Assembly (NCBI GenBank): GCA_003991915.1
Contig: RQTK01000211.1
Location: 252,958-316,957 of the forward strand
Source of the DNA: Elysia chlorotica
Taxonomy: Eukaryota > Mollusca > Gastropoda > Plakobranchidae
DNA length: 64,000 nt
Reading direction: 5' to 3'
Part shown: positions 11,001 through 23,721 of the stretch, one piece after another
How the letters are laid out: each line of letters starts with the position of its first letter
Position numbering within the stretch: the first letter of the stretch is position 1
Program-made: the position numbers and the translations under genes
The notes under the pieces: model-generated
What the model was told of the DNA's origin: nothing
The model's input: only the letters and a program-made list of their open reading frames with translations
Database searches by the model: none

Positions 11001-14000
11001 TTAACATTTTATACCTGAATCTGCAAAATTCTGATAATCACATCTTTGCCTTTCAAATGTTGAGGCTTCTCAATGAAGATTTTGGTAAAATTATTTGCGC
11101 AAAGAACAAGCAATTTTAATGAATATAAAACTCTTTTTCAAATATAACTTCATTTGAGCACTATGTAGAACTAAAAAGTTTACTGCATTTTTGTACGAGG
11201 AGGATTCCATACAAATTAAAAATTGTATTCCATCAGTATGATTTGGTTTTAAGAAGAGGCAAAAAATGTACCATAACATTTAATTGCTTCTTGTAATTTT
11301 ACAGAAATCTCAGAAAGATGGATATCTTAATATGTTGAAAACATTTTTTATGGAATTAATTGCTGTTGACAATACATAGAAAACCAGTCAGTTGTGGTTG
11401 TCACTGTTATCGTTAATATTCCATTTTATCTGTTTAGTTCTTAGGCAATATAAAAAGCATGTCTTTTCTTTTGTCTGTAATGATAGTACTTAAGTCGAAG
11501 TATATTTGATTGTAAATTGAATTTATTTTTTCTGTAACCACTCTTTCATTTATTTTTTATTTTCTTTGTTTATAAAGAAAAACCTGTTTTTTTTATTTTT
11601 ATTTTTATTATGATTTACAAATAGTTAATTGATTTGTTTAGGTAAAGAAGTAGCTGCACAGCATATAATTTTTCTTTCATTTGCTTAAAAGTTTTTTCAA
11701 TAGATTAATAAAGTCAAGGAATTGTAATCATTCTAAAATTGATTTTTATTTTTTAAAATTTTTTTTTTCCAAATTCTATGTCAGGTTGCATTTTTTACAT
11801 AAATGATATCTATATAAATACTAGAAAGAAATGTGAACTGCTTCACCAATTTAATTTGTGTTTTCTAAAGAATTCCAAATAAAAATGATTAGTTTTTGAA
11901 AGATGATTCAGTCATGCTTGTATTTTCTTTTCTTTCTTTCTTTTTTTACAAAGCCTGAATGTATTATTTTCCATTACAATATCAACAAGCTTTTGCTACC
12001 CATTTATGCCCATTCCTCCTTAGCTTTCACACTATTTTAATTTTAAGTGTTATGTTAAGTTTCTGTTTGTATTTTTTAATTGAGAGCAGATAATTAAAAA
12101 AAACGAGTTATCCATAGAATTTAAACGAACATTTTTATAACAATTGATTGCCTGAAATGAGGTGACACATGTTTCGATTTTAAATCTCAGCTCTTTTAAA
12201 GTTTTGGTTTATAAAGGAAAAATTAAGCCCATGAATATTGAATATGGCTTTCTCAATTCAAATAATTCCTTTGATACATTTTTTATTGTTAACACTCAAC
12301 TGAGAGAGAAATTAAATACAAAAAATATTTTTTTTTCAATTTAGAGAATCTAAAAATGTCTTTTCTTTGTAAGCAGTGATGAAATAATACTCATTCCATA
12401 TTTCCCTCAGATGTTTTGCTCAAAGCCCTTGGCATGGACTGGGAGCTTCACCGCCCATTTCTTCAAAAGTCTGAGGAGTTGACCCAGTTGTTGAAAATCT
12501 CTGAGGATCCCAAGGCTCAAAAATATTTCCGCAGTCCTGTTTCTGAAACGTTAGACAACTACATTATCAAGAGCAACTTTTATAGGTACAAAGACATGTT
12601 TGTGAAGTTGAGCTCCTTATATAGAAAAAGAGTACATGGTATAGAAACAACATTGTTAGTTGGGCATTCCTGTTTGTATTTTAACGTATTATGAATTTTA
12701 GGAAGTCAGTCATGGTTACTAACACTGCCAAAAAGGATTTCACTATTTAGCCATTAATTTTTTTAAATAATATTTAAGTGTATATGTTCAAAGTCATAAA
12801 TATTTTCTCCCTGAAAGTTTATTGTATATGCAACTTAATTTACATTGTACCACACAAGTGGTACTTCTATTGCCTGCACGTCTATGATTTTACAAGTAAT
12901 GCCTACAAATTGTTTCGCAGTAATGAGTACAAAGAATCAAACCGTAAGGCCATGACTGTTGAGCCCACGGAGGATGATGATCAGGCCAAGAGTCTGGACC
13001 ACCCAGCCCACATCTCAGAGAAAAGAGTGGGCAGCCTCTCAGTCATACATCTGCACATTGATGACCCTCTTGTTACACAAAGAGGTACATGGCAATGACT
13101 TGGAAACAAGATCTTTCTCAGAGTTGTTGCTTACATGTTCATATATAGTATATATTTTTCAATCAATGACAAATTGAAAAAAACACCAACAACAAAAAAC
13201 AATGAAAGTGCAATATGATTAAGTCAGTAATGATAATAAAATAACTGTCCGTAATGTGCTTTGCTGTTTCTTTTTTATTCGATCAGGCTTGTTCTTCTCC
13301 TTACAAGTTAAGTAGGTGTTAGCGCTTTTTTGTGTTTTTAGTTTGCTTTAAATGATAGCCTACCATGTGTGTAATTTTTCTTATAATTAAAGTTACAGGT
13401 TAACAGAAGACTTTCAAGAAAACTTCATTGATAGTTTCTTTGTATTTTTTTTTTAAGAGGTTTCACTGTTTGATTATGTTTCACTGAAAATTCAATTTGA
13501 TTAGCACATCTCTTAATGTTAAAGGTCATAGCTTAAGTCTTGGTTCTTTTCAGAGTACAGAGTATCTGGTCATATTATTACCTCTGAAATTACCTTCCTT
13601 TTTTATCAAATGTTAAAATTTTCATATTCATTTTCACCCTTCAACTTCTTCCACTAAAAATCTTTTCTCTTTAAATACAAAAAAAATATTCTCTTACAAA
13701 TCCAGCGATGGCTATTGCACTAGGCAACCTCTACCATGACGACCTAGATGTTGACCTTAGTGATGTTGCTGGTGTGCTGGCAGCTGCGGCAGCTCTTGGC
13801 TTTAAGCAGCTGATGGAAGGGTAAAGAATGCAGTGATACAGTTCATTTTCTTTTGATTCAGCTCATACCGTGTATAATTATTATCTGGGAGAAATCCTTT
13901 GTGAAGAAAAAGTACAGCTTTAAGGGGTGGAGTGTATGTATTTCAGTTCTTTTTCAGTATGTATTTACTCTAAAATGTATTGTTAGTATACATATTAAAA

Positions 14001-17000
14001 ATTAGGGTATAAAGTTATCTGTCAAAATAAACATGAAACTCCCATATCGAAATAAAACTTTTTTGTTTTGTTGTTGTTTTTGTTTTGCATATTTTCCTTC
14101 CTTAGGTGTGGGACAATCATGTTGAAGTCTATTAACTATAGGACAGTTTGCCAATATCACCTTGCTGCTTCTAAGGTAAGACATTTTGTTTGATTGTTTT
14201 CAAAATATATTTCTGTCTTTGTGTTGCTCCAATTAATCCAATAATAATGATGGAGTTTTAATATGAAAAATGAAATAAAAACATGTTTCTTTTTTCACAT
14301 AAGTTTCACATCATTCCTCCTGTAGTTTGCTTTTAATTACATATTCTTTAAATTGCATCAAATATTAGCCTAAAATCTAATAAGAGACGTTAGGAATTCA
14401 CAATCTATTTTTATATTTGCTCTCTATGTGGAGTTTTCTTTCAAAAGTGTACTGAAGGAGAACATAGCATAGTAATGCAGTAATGCTTTCTAAGGAAAGT
14501 TTTATTTGACTGAATACCTGCATATCAACTAAAATAATTATTTCTTAAAACAGTTACAATTTTCAACTTATGGGGACGCAACTAAGTTAAAACATTATTA
14601 ATTATACTTCAAATAGAAAACATTTCAGCTTTTTTGGCATTCTTCAGTAAAACAAAAAAAACTCCAACAAAATAATGATAACTCCTGAGAATAAACAATG
14701 GTGGGATTTTGATTATCAGAGATTGTCTCAGAATGAAAAGGGAAACAAGGCAAATAACATAGGAGTGATGAGAAGGGGGGAGACGGAGTTGCAAAAATAA
14801 GTAAGGTTTATCGCTCATACACGCATTGCACAGGGTAAAGAAACATGTAATAAAATATATAATTATATATTTTATAATTAGCACAACTTATCAGTTTTTG
14901 TATTTTCTTTTTCCACAAATTTTTTTCTCTATTTCTTTTTTTTTTTTTTTTAATTGTTATGTAGCTTCGAAAAATGTATTGCTCTATTGACCATAACAAA
15001 TAAGGGAAGTAAACAAGTTATGCACATAATTAAAAGGGTTATGGCACTTATATATTTACAAACTCCGCTTCCTTGGAAAATAATAAGTGAAGATTTTTTT
15101 CCATAAATGTATTAATGAGTCTTCTGTTGAGTGTATAGCAACATGAAAAGTTACTTGGAATGGTTTTCATCTGTAAATCATAAAACATTTTAAAAAAATT
15201 TTAAAAAAAGTTTTCATCAAAGTCTTAAAGTCTTAGTATTTCATCTGTGAACAAAAAACAACAACATTCATGTTCCCTTTGACACAGATCTTTTTAAAAG
15301 TTGAGTTACAGGGAAAAAAACTTAGTCTCTCTCTCATATGCCTTCAATCAGTCTTGAAATCAACTTTAGAACAGTTACTATAGAGCTCAAAATTATTTAA
15401 GGCTTTCACCTTTTATCAGATATTTTTAATAGTTTGTTAAATGTATTTTTTTTCAGTAAATATTTCACACACAAAATTATAGCCTAAAAATGACCTCCTC
15501 CTTGTGGTTTATAAATTTCAAAGACATTTATAGATAATTCAAGAAACCAAGTATGTTCCCTAATGTGGCCTGCTCATCATACAATTCACCAAGTCCTAAT
15601 TAAAAGTTCCACATAACACATAAAGAAATTGCAAGTGTCACATCATTAAATTATATTGCATAATACCTTTTGATATCATCTTGACTAGTTTGGTAACATG
15701 TTTTTTAAAACATTAAATCAACATAATAATTTATTTGTATATTGAATCTCTTTCCAGTACCATCAAGAGCATGTCGTCCTTGCTTGTGAACGTTGGCTGG
15801 AGCTGAATCTCATTCCAGAGGTTTTTAAAATTTGATCAAATTAGATGTTTTTTGTATCCCGTTGATGTCCATTCAACATATAACTAGCAGAGTTTCAATA
15901 TTGCAAATTTTGTTTTGTTAACAGGAGGTGCGGGTGCTCAAATGGCCAGTAAGGTGTCGATAATCTATTTTCCTGATTTTAGTTTCTGCCTTGAATTCAA
16001 ACATTTGTGTAGACATATGAACCAAAAAATTAATGTTTTGAAGTTTTTTCCGTTATAAATATGGATTTTTGGAAATTATGTCACATTTTTGAGTGCCAAA
16101 GTTGTGAGAAAATAGCTAAGAAAAGCCCCTATTCAAACGATTTTTCTGATTATTTTACTGATTCGTACCGCTGCCATAAGGGTTCATATAGAAATGGCCA
16201 CAGGGCCATTGGCACTCCATGTCTAGCAGTTTCATTCATGGAATACACTTCTTTATGGATATAATAAGCGGTAAATTGACATGCACCCAGTTTGTAAACA
16301 AGAAACGGTCGTAACGAGGCATGGCTGAGCATCCTGGGTTGCTGAGACGCTCTGAAGTCGGTGAGAGGTTGCGTGGCCAGTGTAGAAGGGTGCTTCTTCA
16401 TATCTTCACTGACAATTTTGTCATCCAGCTATTGTTACAAACGAAGATAGAAACACCAGCAGTGTGGGTGACATGCTCCAAATTCTAAACTGGGAGACCC
16501 TGCAACATCTTCAAAAAAATCTCTTAAGACTCACTGTAATGTGCAATGAACTACAGCAAGCTGCACGCGTGCCATACACAGTCAAGTTTCAAACAGACAA
16601 TTAAAAAGAATTCCCTGAAATGAAAGTTGGAAAAAAAGGAAAGGGAAAAAATATGAATAGATGTATACAATAATATATAAATTACAAAAATATCTAAGCG
16701 CCTGTGAGCCAAACCTGGAAGTAATCAAACCTGCTAATTATATTCAATATGTTGAATTTGAGAAATAATACTGAAGAAGAAGAAAACAATTTCTAGTTAC
16801 TTCGATTATTTTGAAGCTGGATTATAAGTTTCAAATGTCAAGGCAAGCAGAGAGAACGAGATTGATGAGAGACGACAAGCATAAACGGCTGAGAGAACTT
16901 AGCATAGACAAATTTCATATCATTCTGTAGAGAACTGTGGGATAAAAAAGATTTTGAAATTCACCGATTTTAGGTACCAAAAATCCAATGGCAGCCTCAC

Positions 17001-20000
17001 CATGGCAACCATGTGATAAAATTTGAAAAATTAAACATTTTGCTACATTTTTGTAGGTGCTGATTTCAATGATTACAGTTAAAACTAGCTATAGTGCATA
17101 ACAAAGAAAAACAACCTCAAAACCCGCCACTCCTGTTAGCTATCCCAAAAAATCTTTTCATTTTGTATTAGTTTGAATTTTTGTTTTGTTTTTTACTTAA
17201 TTCTTAATTATTTTACAACTATCTTATCACTTTACTTTTACTGTTGCTTTTTTATATTTTCAATTCTCAAAATTCAAAGGGGCACAACAAATTTGTCATT
17301 GTGTGTTTTTTGTGTTTTTTTCACTACATTGGGCCAAATCAGATAAAAAGTATTACTTTAGAAAAAAAAAAATGTGCTAATCTCTTTTTTCTTTTAACAG
17401 CTTTCAATGCACATTCAACTGAGGGAGATGAGCAGTGAGTTATTACAGAAGATACTCAAGTCTAGCAGGTATGCATTAAGTTATACTAGTTATTTTCAAA
17501 TAAATTATTTTACACTATGTTTTTGCCAACTAACTAATTTTTGCGTCAATACCAGAAAACAATATTGTATTGTCTAATATTACATTTAAATTCTGACACA
17601 CCATTTATTATCATTTTAATGTATCCAAAAGTTAAGTTTGTGCGTAGATAACATGATAACTTTAGACTCCTTCTGTCATGTTATATAAGGAGGCTGATAT
17701 AAAGTTCTTAAGTTCTAGCTTATTATTAGAATTATAGACAATAGAGAAAATGTTGCTTAGTAAGAGAAGTGGAATAAGGAGAAAACACAACAGTCTCAAC
17801 TCTTAAATGGTGCTTCCAAGCCGATACAGTTTACATATTAGTGTGAGATATATTTAAAATAAATTCCTGGACCTCAAATTGGCTAATATATTATATAATT
17901 ATGGGGTAAAAAAAATTTAATGGATTGCACACAGAAGAATCACCAGCTCAAAGTTAACTGTATTCTTCTAAATTTCTCATTCTTTGTTTTTTATCTAGAC
18001 TGTTTACCTACAATGAATTCAGTGTGTATAGAAACCTATCCTACTGGCTGTTTCTACAACTGAATCCTCAAATGCAGCTGATGCCCTCCCATAGCACTGT
18101 GCTTTCATACTTTAACAGGTCAGTCAGAAAAAAAATAAAAATAACACATAGATGCAATTTTCTTTCTATCCATGCCTTAACATTCTTACTCTCTTACATA
18201 GGGCCTACATTTTTTATTTCTTTACATGACTGGCTATCTTTTATCGCCAACAGGCACTTTTGTTATGAAATGTCTGCTAATGCTTTGTCATACATTTATA
18301 ATGTGGGGTTTTCTTATTTTAATATAATTTTAGGTATGTATTTAAATATCACTGGAAAAAATACACTCCTACTGATTCCATCTGCATTATTCCACAACTT
18401 AAAACAATAAACTTATTACAGGATTGTCTCAGAAAAATGGTACTGTTCAAGGAATTTCTAAACATTTAAAAGATTTAGGACTATGTTTATTAGTATTTTG
18501 AGTATTCTTACTTCTACAGTAATAACTTACATGCCCTTTGAAATTTTCAGATTATCAAATGCAATTCTGTCTCAATTAAACTTGCAGCACACTGGGAGGT
18601 CTGCCACTGTTTGTTTTTTATAATTATTTATGAAATGTTATCCCATATTATGTTTGTGTGTTGCTTTCTGTGGAACATGCATAATCCTTGCTCCCAAGCT
18701 GAACACTAAGATTTGTTGCCATTAACTAATAATTTTAACATCATCATTCTATGGCGGTGAATCACCATGTCAAAGCAACATTGTTTTATCAACAGCTTTG
18801 TTGGGACCCTTCATATTTCAGATAAATTATTAGGGAATGGTTCTGCTTGCATTCTAAGATTGTTTTAAACTTCAAGAAGTGTAGATTGCTCCTTGGCTTC
18901 AAATTATTCATTCCTTACTGTCGCGTGTGGAAAAATGTATTGTTTTTTTTAGTTCTTTTTTCCCCATAACTTTTTTCTTTCAACCTATCTACTTTTCCAC
19001 AGTTACTGCAATTTCCAGGTGTGTTTTTCGTATTTAAAATCGGGTCCCACTTGTGTGATGCATTATTTTCTGATTGATCTATACCAGTTTACAAATTATT
19101 ATTCAGAGGGTGCTTTTTACCTTTGTATCATAATACGTTTTTAATCCCATTTACCCTCTTTGATGTCTTAAGTTTGATTCTCACGTTCTCGACCTTTTAC
19201 TTAATTATTGTCAAATAAATTAAGTACACATGACAGCAAATTAAGGTGTTGTAGACACTCAATTATTTTGAGATATATTTTGATCTGTTCTATTATAAAT
19301 TTAATTTATTCCACTGAAACTTAGGGTGTTTTCAAAGATCCAGAGATTTGCGCCAACCATGCCTCTGAGCACCTTGTTGACAATGTTAATAGATGTAGTT
19401 ACTTTATGGAAGAATGAGAGAGGAATCAGTTATTTTATATTGAATGGCTGATTTTAAAAACTTTTGATACTGACACTTGACTTGTTGGCCACGGTTGGAA
19501 TGCTATTTGCCATGTTATAGCAATAGCATTTTTTTTTGTGAGACTTTCATCTTTTATATTTTCTTATTCCTATAGAAACAATAAGATAATGTCACTTTTT
19601 AACAGTTCATCTCATGGATTGTCTCCTTTATATTCACTATTTAAGCTTGCCAAAGACATGCTCGTTTCTTGAGACTGATGATGGTCAAATGTATTCCCCA
19701 CTGTTCTCGAGTGTAAGACTGCATGGAATTATTGATGGTAAGCAAATTGAATATATATATAATATAATTATGTTTTATCAACCAAATAGACCTACTCAAA
19801 ATTCATAGATATATGCTTTTTTTATACATTCAACTCCTTTTTTGTTTAAATCAAAATAGACAGAAAAAAAGTAATGTGATTCAAGTGAAGAGGAATATTG
19901 TAGGATTTTTATGCAGTTTTCATCATATGAATATATCATGATATTGTGAAACAAAACAGGAGAATTTTAACTTGCTTCACTAATATTTTGTTTCTTCCAA

Positions 20001-23000
20001 ACAGCATCATGTTATAATAAACTGTATCAATATGAATGAAAATTAACAAGTTTCTTTAAATTTTTTTGGGAAACATTAAAAGACTTAAGACCTCCCCTTT
20101 ACACACATTATGTGTTTTAAAGATTTTAAAGTCTGTTGGAGTGCAACATTTTTGTTCATCTTTTTCAGGAAAAAATTGTAATATAAGTGAAATGTTACCC
20201 TTTTTTTCACAGCAACAAACATCCAGGATATGCGAATTATGAACATTATACCTCAAAGCTGGATGGTTAACCTGTTGTCACAACATTATCTAGCTGTAAG
20301 TTGTCTGCATATGTTGAGGAGTATATCTTGATTAAATCTCGATATCACAGAAAAACAAGTAATCTTTGTATCCTTCTGTAATGCAAGGTCTTAAATGTCT
20401 TGGTAATAGAAGATACATTTTCTTTGAAGTGGATTACCTTGGCAAAATTAGGGAAAGAAAGCAAAATATAGAACTAAAATTTGATATGGTTAAGTTTTGT
20501 AGTGGAAATGACAATTTGAAGTAAAAAAAAAAGTGTTGAATGATTAAATATATTTCTTGTCTATCACATGTGTATTTGTTGCTGTCTGGGCATCACAGTA
20601 GGCATTAAATCCTTATTGATACAAAACATTATACACATTTCAGCTCCAAGAAGGTGGAGACATGACATCTTTGAAACAGTTTAATGTGTCTGCTGTCCGA
20701 CAAGGATTCATTGTGGATGATGTAAGTGTCTTTACCATGTTTGAATTTATGTATAATTATAATTACTCCACTCATGCTGATCTATGATCTGGTTTTAAAT
20801 TGAGTTCACTTTTGACAGCATTATTGTCCAAGTAAAGGCAATTGTAAGAAAAGTATAAATCTAGTTGGCAGAACAATGTCATGTGAAAGAATTGTTTTAA
20901 AAAATCCATGCTATTGTGGACTTTTATTGGTGAGTGATGTAATCATTATAATCATAAGCAGAAATAGAAAATAAGAGATGAACTTTTTTTTCCAGGAGCC
21001 CCACTACCACTCAGAGATCTTATCTCTGCACGGATTCCACTTTGAGCTTAGGGCAATCAGACAGGAAACAGAGAATCACACTTACCAGTTTTACATGCAG
21101 GTTTGTAATGCTTCGTGGTGTGTATTGATAAAAAATATATCATTTTGAGAAACGGTAACATTGAACATATATCCACTTTACTTGATTAGCTTGGCAACTT
21201 ATAAGTAAATAAAATCATACATGGTGTAGAGATTAAGAGATACGATTGTAATATGTCAATCTAGAAGTTCAGCTTCTCAGCTCTTGTATTTGAAAACAAT
21301 TTTACTCCATGGAAACATCCCTTTTAACTCTTAATCAGGCCATGCAAGCCTTAGTTATTGGTAACGAATTTGTTTTGACAAAAAAGAAACTTGTGAATGT
21401 TCTGGTACTGTACTTGTTATTACCGCTAACTTATCTCAGATGTCAGATTGATATATAAAATGTAAATCTTCACACATTTTTAAATAACATTAAAAGAGGA
21501 ATGAACACATTTTGTGCAAGATATATTTTATGATATTCTCTCTCAACCATTTTCAATTTTCATCGTGCTCTCTCTAAACAATTTTTACTTTTCAGCGTTT
21601 GAAACCAGGTGATCCCATTTTAAGTTTCCGCCAGTGTGAGCGTCACACATTCTCTATGCGACCGGACAGAGAAGTCTGTTACAGCATAACCGTGCAGTAT
21701 TTGTACAAGGGAGAGCACCATATGGAGTCAACAGGAACCCTTTCTCAGAAGTTTGGATTAGGGGAGAAGACTAGCAAAAGCCAGGTAGGTTTGTTGTGAT
21801 TTTTATTGTTTATTTATTTCACTTTAACATCTGTGTTTCTTTACTCAAGGGTAAAAGATAAATGGCATGCTAGTTTGCTTTGCTTTTTTTTTGCCTGATG
21901 GTGGGGAGGGGTAGATACTCTTAGTTGTCTATTTTTCTGCAATTTTCGCAGATTGGCTAGAAGAAAGAGACTTGAATATGACAGATTGATACAAGAGACC
22001 TCCTCTTTTAACCATATTAGTTGATTTAGCTTTTTAAGATGCTTTTCAAAGAAAGCTTATGGTTTTAAGAGAATATTTCTTTATATCCTAAAGTATGGTT
22101 TTATTCATATACAATTAACTAGGCCGAATATTTTATGCCTTATGAACCATACCTACTGTAAATAGGACATATATTTCTCCATAGAGCAAAAAAGTTGAAG
22201 GCACTTTTCTTTTTGTTAGTTTTTGGGTATCTGCCTTTGGGTGTAAGTAGGGATTTGTCATTTCCTTCAAAATTAATGCTTTATTTTATTGAAACTCTAA
22301 GCTTTAGATTCTTTTGAATCCTAGCTTTTCTTATATCTTACTTTTCTTTATAGTTATACTGTTAGCCATTATAAGTCTGATGTATCTCTGAGACCATAGT
22401 GGGGGAAGACTTTTAAGGGTGCCTTTCTTGTTATTTTCAACTTTGATGGCTTTTTTTTTAAACAAAACTCCTTTTTTTTTGGCCCTAAAAACATCAATTA
22501 CAATATTGTGTGACAATTTAGTCCATGTTTAAATTAGTCCTACACCATAACATGATTTGAGACTTCATTCACCAGGCAATCTTAAACCAAACTTGTTTAC
22601 AAGCTGAAATCATTTTTTTATATGAGATTTTATAATTTTGTAACTCTGCATAAAAGAAGAATAACATCTGGTGAGGAATTGAATTTTATAATTCTGTGTC
22701 ACAACAAGATTCAATTATTTTTTTAAAGCTACTGAATAAAATATAATCACTTTTTAATTGCTTCATCTTTTATTCTAAAGATCATAAAAATATCCTTTTT
22801 ATTCAATTATTGATGAATATAGATAGATAGGTAACATATCTGCCATGAGGCTGCTTTAACATATTTGTTCTGAGAATTAAGAAAGTTTTTTTCTGCCTTC
22901 TTTACCTTAACAATGACTGATTATTGTTAATGTTATAGAACTCAAGTATGCAATATTTATAAAATAAATGTGTTGCTATAGAAGATTTGATATATTTTTT

Positions 23001-23112
23001 TGATTATAACTTATGATTTATTATTTCTTTTCCTTTCATGCAGGTGATATCTATAGACAACCTCAAGAAGCCTATATATGTGTCTTATGCTCTAATGTTT
23101 CCGCCATCTTAA
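2058..23112 (+). CDS. BTB-BACK domain protein, germ cell-less/BTBD16-like, 18 exons
   Basis: Exons: 2058-2152, 5252-5318, 5619-5775, 7671-7833, 9022-9137, 12411-12585, 12921-13084, 13706-13820, 14106-14175, 15758-15820, 17401-17468, 17999-18118, 19646-19737, 20213-20295, 20644-20721, 20996-21100, 21596-21784, 23044-23112. All junctions are AG/GT with compatible phases; the sum is 1989 nt, giving 662 aa. Order: novel N-terminal region (1-199), divergent BTB/POZ fold with a long insert (about 200-360), BACK-like helices (about 360-457), and a C-terminal beta-rich region ending PIYVSYALMFPPS. Segments such as ALGNLYHDDLDVDLSDVAGV and SFLETDDGQMYSPLF match the pattern of germ cell-less proteins (GMCL1), but the BTB start is far from that strongly conserved family, so the paralogue BTBD16 fits better. 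GMCL1 acts as a CUL3 substrate adaptor; that role here is inference only. Exons 5 and 13 have internal acceptors chosen by phase and are the least certain. Confidence 0.82.
3054..3610 (+). pseudogene. decayed repeat-encoded ORF fragment in intron 1
   Basis: Open stretches here read like one broken protein. One holds LEQILEKHHIVPLAYH then RSFIGNHYHKYM (about 3240-3340). After a stop, another holds FDALNHAFATVHNLVSHT and SITSYMTLYRLH (about 3435-3575). Frames are interrupted and no splice logic joins them. The spacing and wording resemble a multi-copy protein found in repetitive DNA of several invertebrates, but I cannot name the element. It is not an exon of the host gene. Confidence 0.4.
4245..4480. 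other. compositionally distinct block in intron 1
   Basis: This intronic stretch is visibly richer in G+C than its AT-rich surroundings and has a short 66-codon open frame without family resemblance. It may be an old inserted repeat. No target-site duplication or terminal repeat was seen. Confidence 0.25.
5619..5903 (+). CDS. exon 3 with read-through end: predicted short isoform
   Basis: The frame entering exon 3 stays open past the donor at 5776 for 42 more codons to a TAG at 5901-5903. The added tail contains FAYIKEQNWSMLFKQKKQ and ends in a Lys/Glu-rich stretch (VKKEEEDSN). An AATAAA lies at about 5968, soon after the stop. Exons 1-2 plus this form would encode 148 aa lacking the BTB and BACK parts. 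Either intron retention with intronic polyadenylation or a separate small gene would explain it. Chance openness of 128 bp cannot be excluded. Confidence 0.45.
   Translation, partial: HPESPRCRVRRQTGLTNRWRLPESLYSDLLGSSQALKAINMPFNQSLVETITGRSVTHNPMLATCSQFAYIKEQNWSMLFKQKKQVKKEEEDSN
5968..5973 (+). terminator. AATAAA poly(A) signal after the short isoform
   Basis: The hexamer lies about 65 bp beyond the TAG at 5901-5903, inside intron 3 of the long transcript. AT-rich DNA contains many such hexamers by chance; its placement is what gives it weight. Confidence 0.35.
6646..6951. repeat. 153-bp tandem duplication in intron 3
   Basis: Two adjacent copies start at 6646 and 6799, each opening ACCACTTTAGTGTTGAAAGG and ending in TTTATATAAACCA. 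By eye they differ at only about three positions (C/T, A/G, T/C), so the duplication is recent or maintained. Confidence 0.9.
12411..14175 (+). other. exons 6-9: split BTB/POZ region
   Basis: Exon 6 begins DVLLKALGMDWELHRPFLQK, corresponding to the 'states its target, then sidechain-rich helix' opening of germ cell-less BTB folds. The fold resumes at the end of exon 7 (SVIHLHIDDPLVTQ) and in exons 8-9 (LGNLYHDDLDVDLSD, VLAAAAALGFKQLMEG). Between them lies an insert of about 70 residues, including EPTEDDDQAKSLDHPAH, not expected in a canonical BTB fold. Introns separate every piece. Confidence 0.6.
15758..18118 (+). other. exons 10-12: BACK-like helical region
   Basis: The exons read YHQEHVVLACERWLELNLIP, then LSMHIQLREMSSELLQKILK, then LFTYNEFSVYRNLSYWLFLQ. 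This spacing of CxxWL, LxxLSxxxLxxLL and EFxVYxxxxxW motifs is typical of BACK domains that follow BTB folds. It matches the middle of germ cell-less proteins in order and length. Confidence 0.65.
15920..17110. other. possible inserted repeat within intron 10
   Basis: Intron 10 (15821-17400) contains a stretch with less AT-rich sequence and short open frames on both strands (for example 16061-16264 plus, 16150-16401 minus) that do not resemble known proteins. It includes a CCATGGCAACC motif near 17000. I regard it as a probable old transposable-element insertion of unknown type. Confidence 0.25.
19646..23112 (+). other. exons 13-18: C-terminal region of the BTB-BACK protein
   Basis: Six exons encode about 205 residues. 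Exon 13 (SFLETDDGQMYSPLF, VRLHGI) and exon 14 (IMNIIPQSWMVNLL) line up with the post-BACK segment of germ cell-less proteins. Exons 15-17 contain the beta-rich piece with HYHSEILSLHGFHFELRA and SFRQCERHTFSMRPDREVCY. Exon 18 closes with PIYVSYALMFPPS and a TAA at 23110-23112. Exons 15-18 are all in phase 0. Confidence 0.7.
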
Positions 23113-23721
23113 AGCAAAGATACTTGTAGCATGAACCTTTTGCAAAACAAATTTAATTTAAAAACTTCTGATATCTTGTAATGAAAAAAGGTATCATCTC
23201 ATAGAATTGTTCTGTTTGTTAACGGCAATGAGACAAATATTTAAGAGTGACTTTCTAATAACAATTGTAAACATTATCGAGAAGATGATGTGAACTTATA
23301 ATAGTTTCATTATTTATTTGACTCATTCTTCTTTATGGTATCCTTAAGAAAAGGAAAAGCTTAACTGACATTTCAGCCAAAACATTCAATACAGCTTTCA
23401 ACGCAGTTGAAATTTGAATAATCAGTTGAATTTCCTTGATCTTGATGAAAGAATTTGTAGTTGACTGAAACATTTATTTCTAATTCCTGCCTTATGCTTT
23501 CCATAAAATAATGTCTATCTTTTCAATGCTTTATAAATAGCCTTATAAAGTTATTGAAATAACAAGCTTGTATAATGGGCAGAAGCTAAAGGATATTTAA
23601 GATTCAAAACATAAAAATCTGTGTCCTGGGCCTTAAAATATGCCAAACATTGACCAAATTTCATTTTGATTTTTTGTTTGTGAAAAGTAATACCGATAAG
23701 AAATTTTCGTTAACCAATAAA
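23113..23721 (+). other. 3' UTR and poly(A) signal candidate of the BTB-BACK gene
   Basis: AT-rich sequence without a frame follows the stop. The first clean AATAAA is at 23716-23721; others occur near 23910 and 24957, so the end is not fixed. Confidence 0.35.

Noticed and set aside
19614-19645. Upstream extension of exon 13
   Set aside because: Only the AG at 19644-19645 gives the one base needed to complete the codon left by exon 12.
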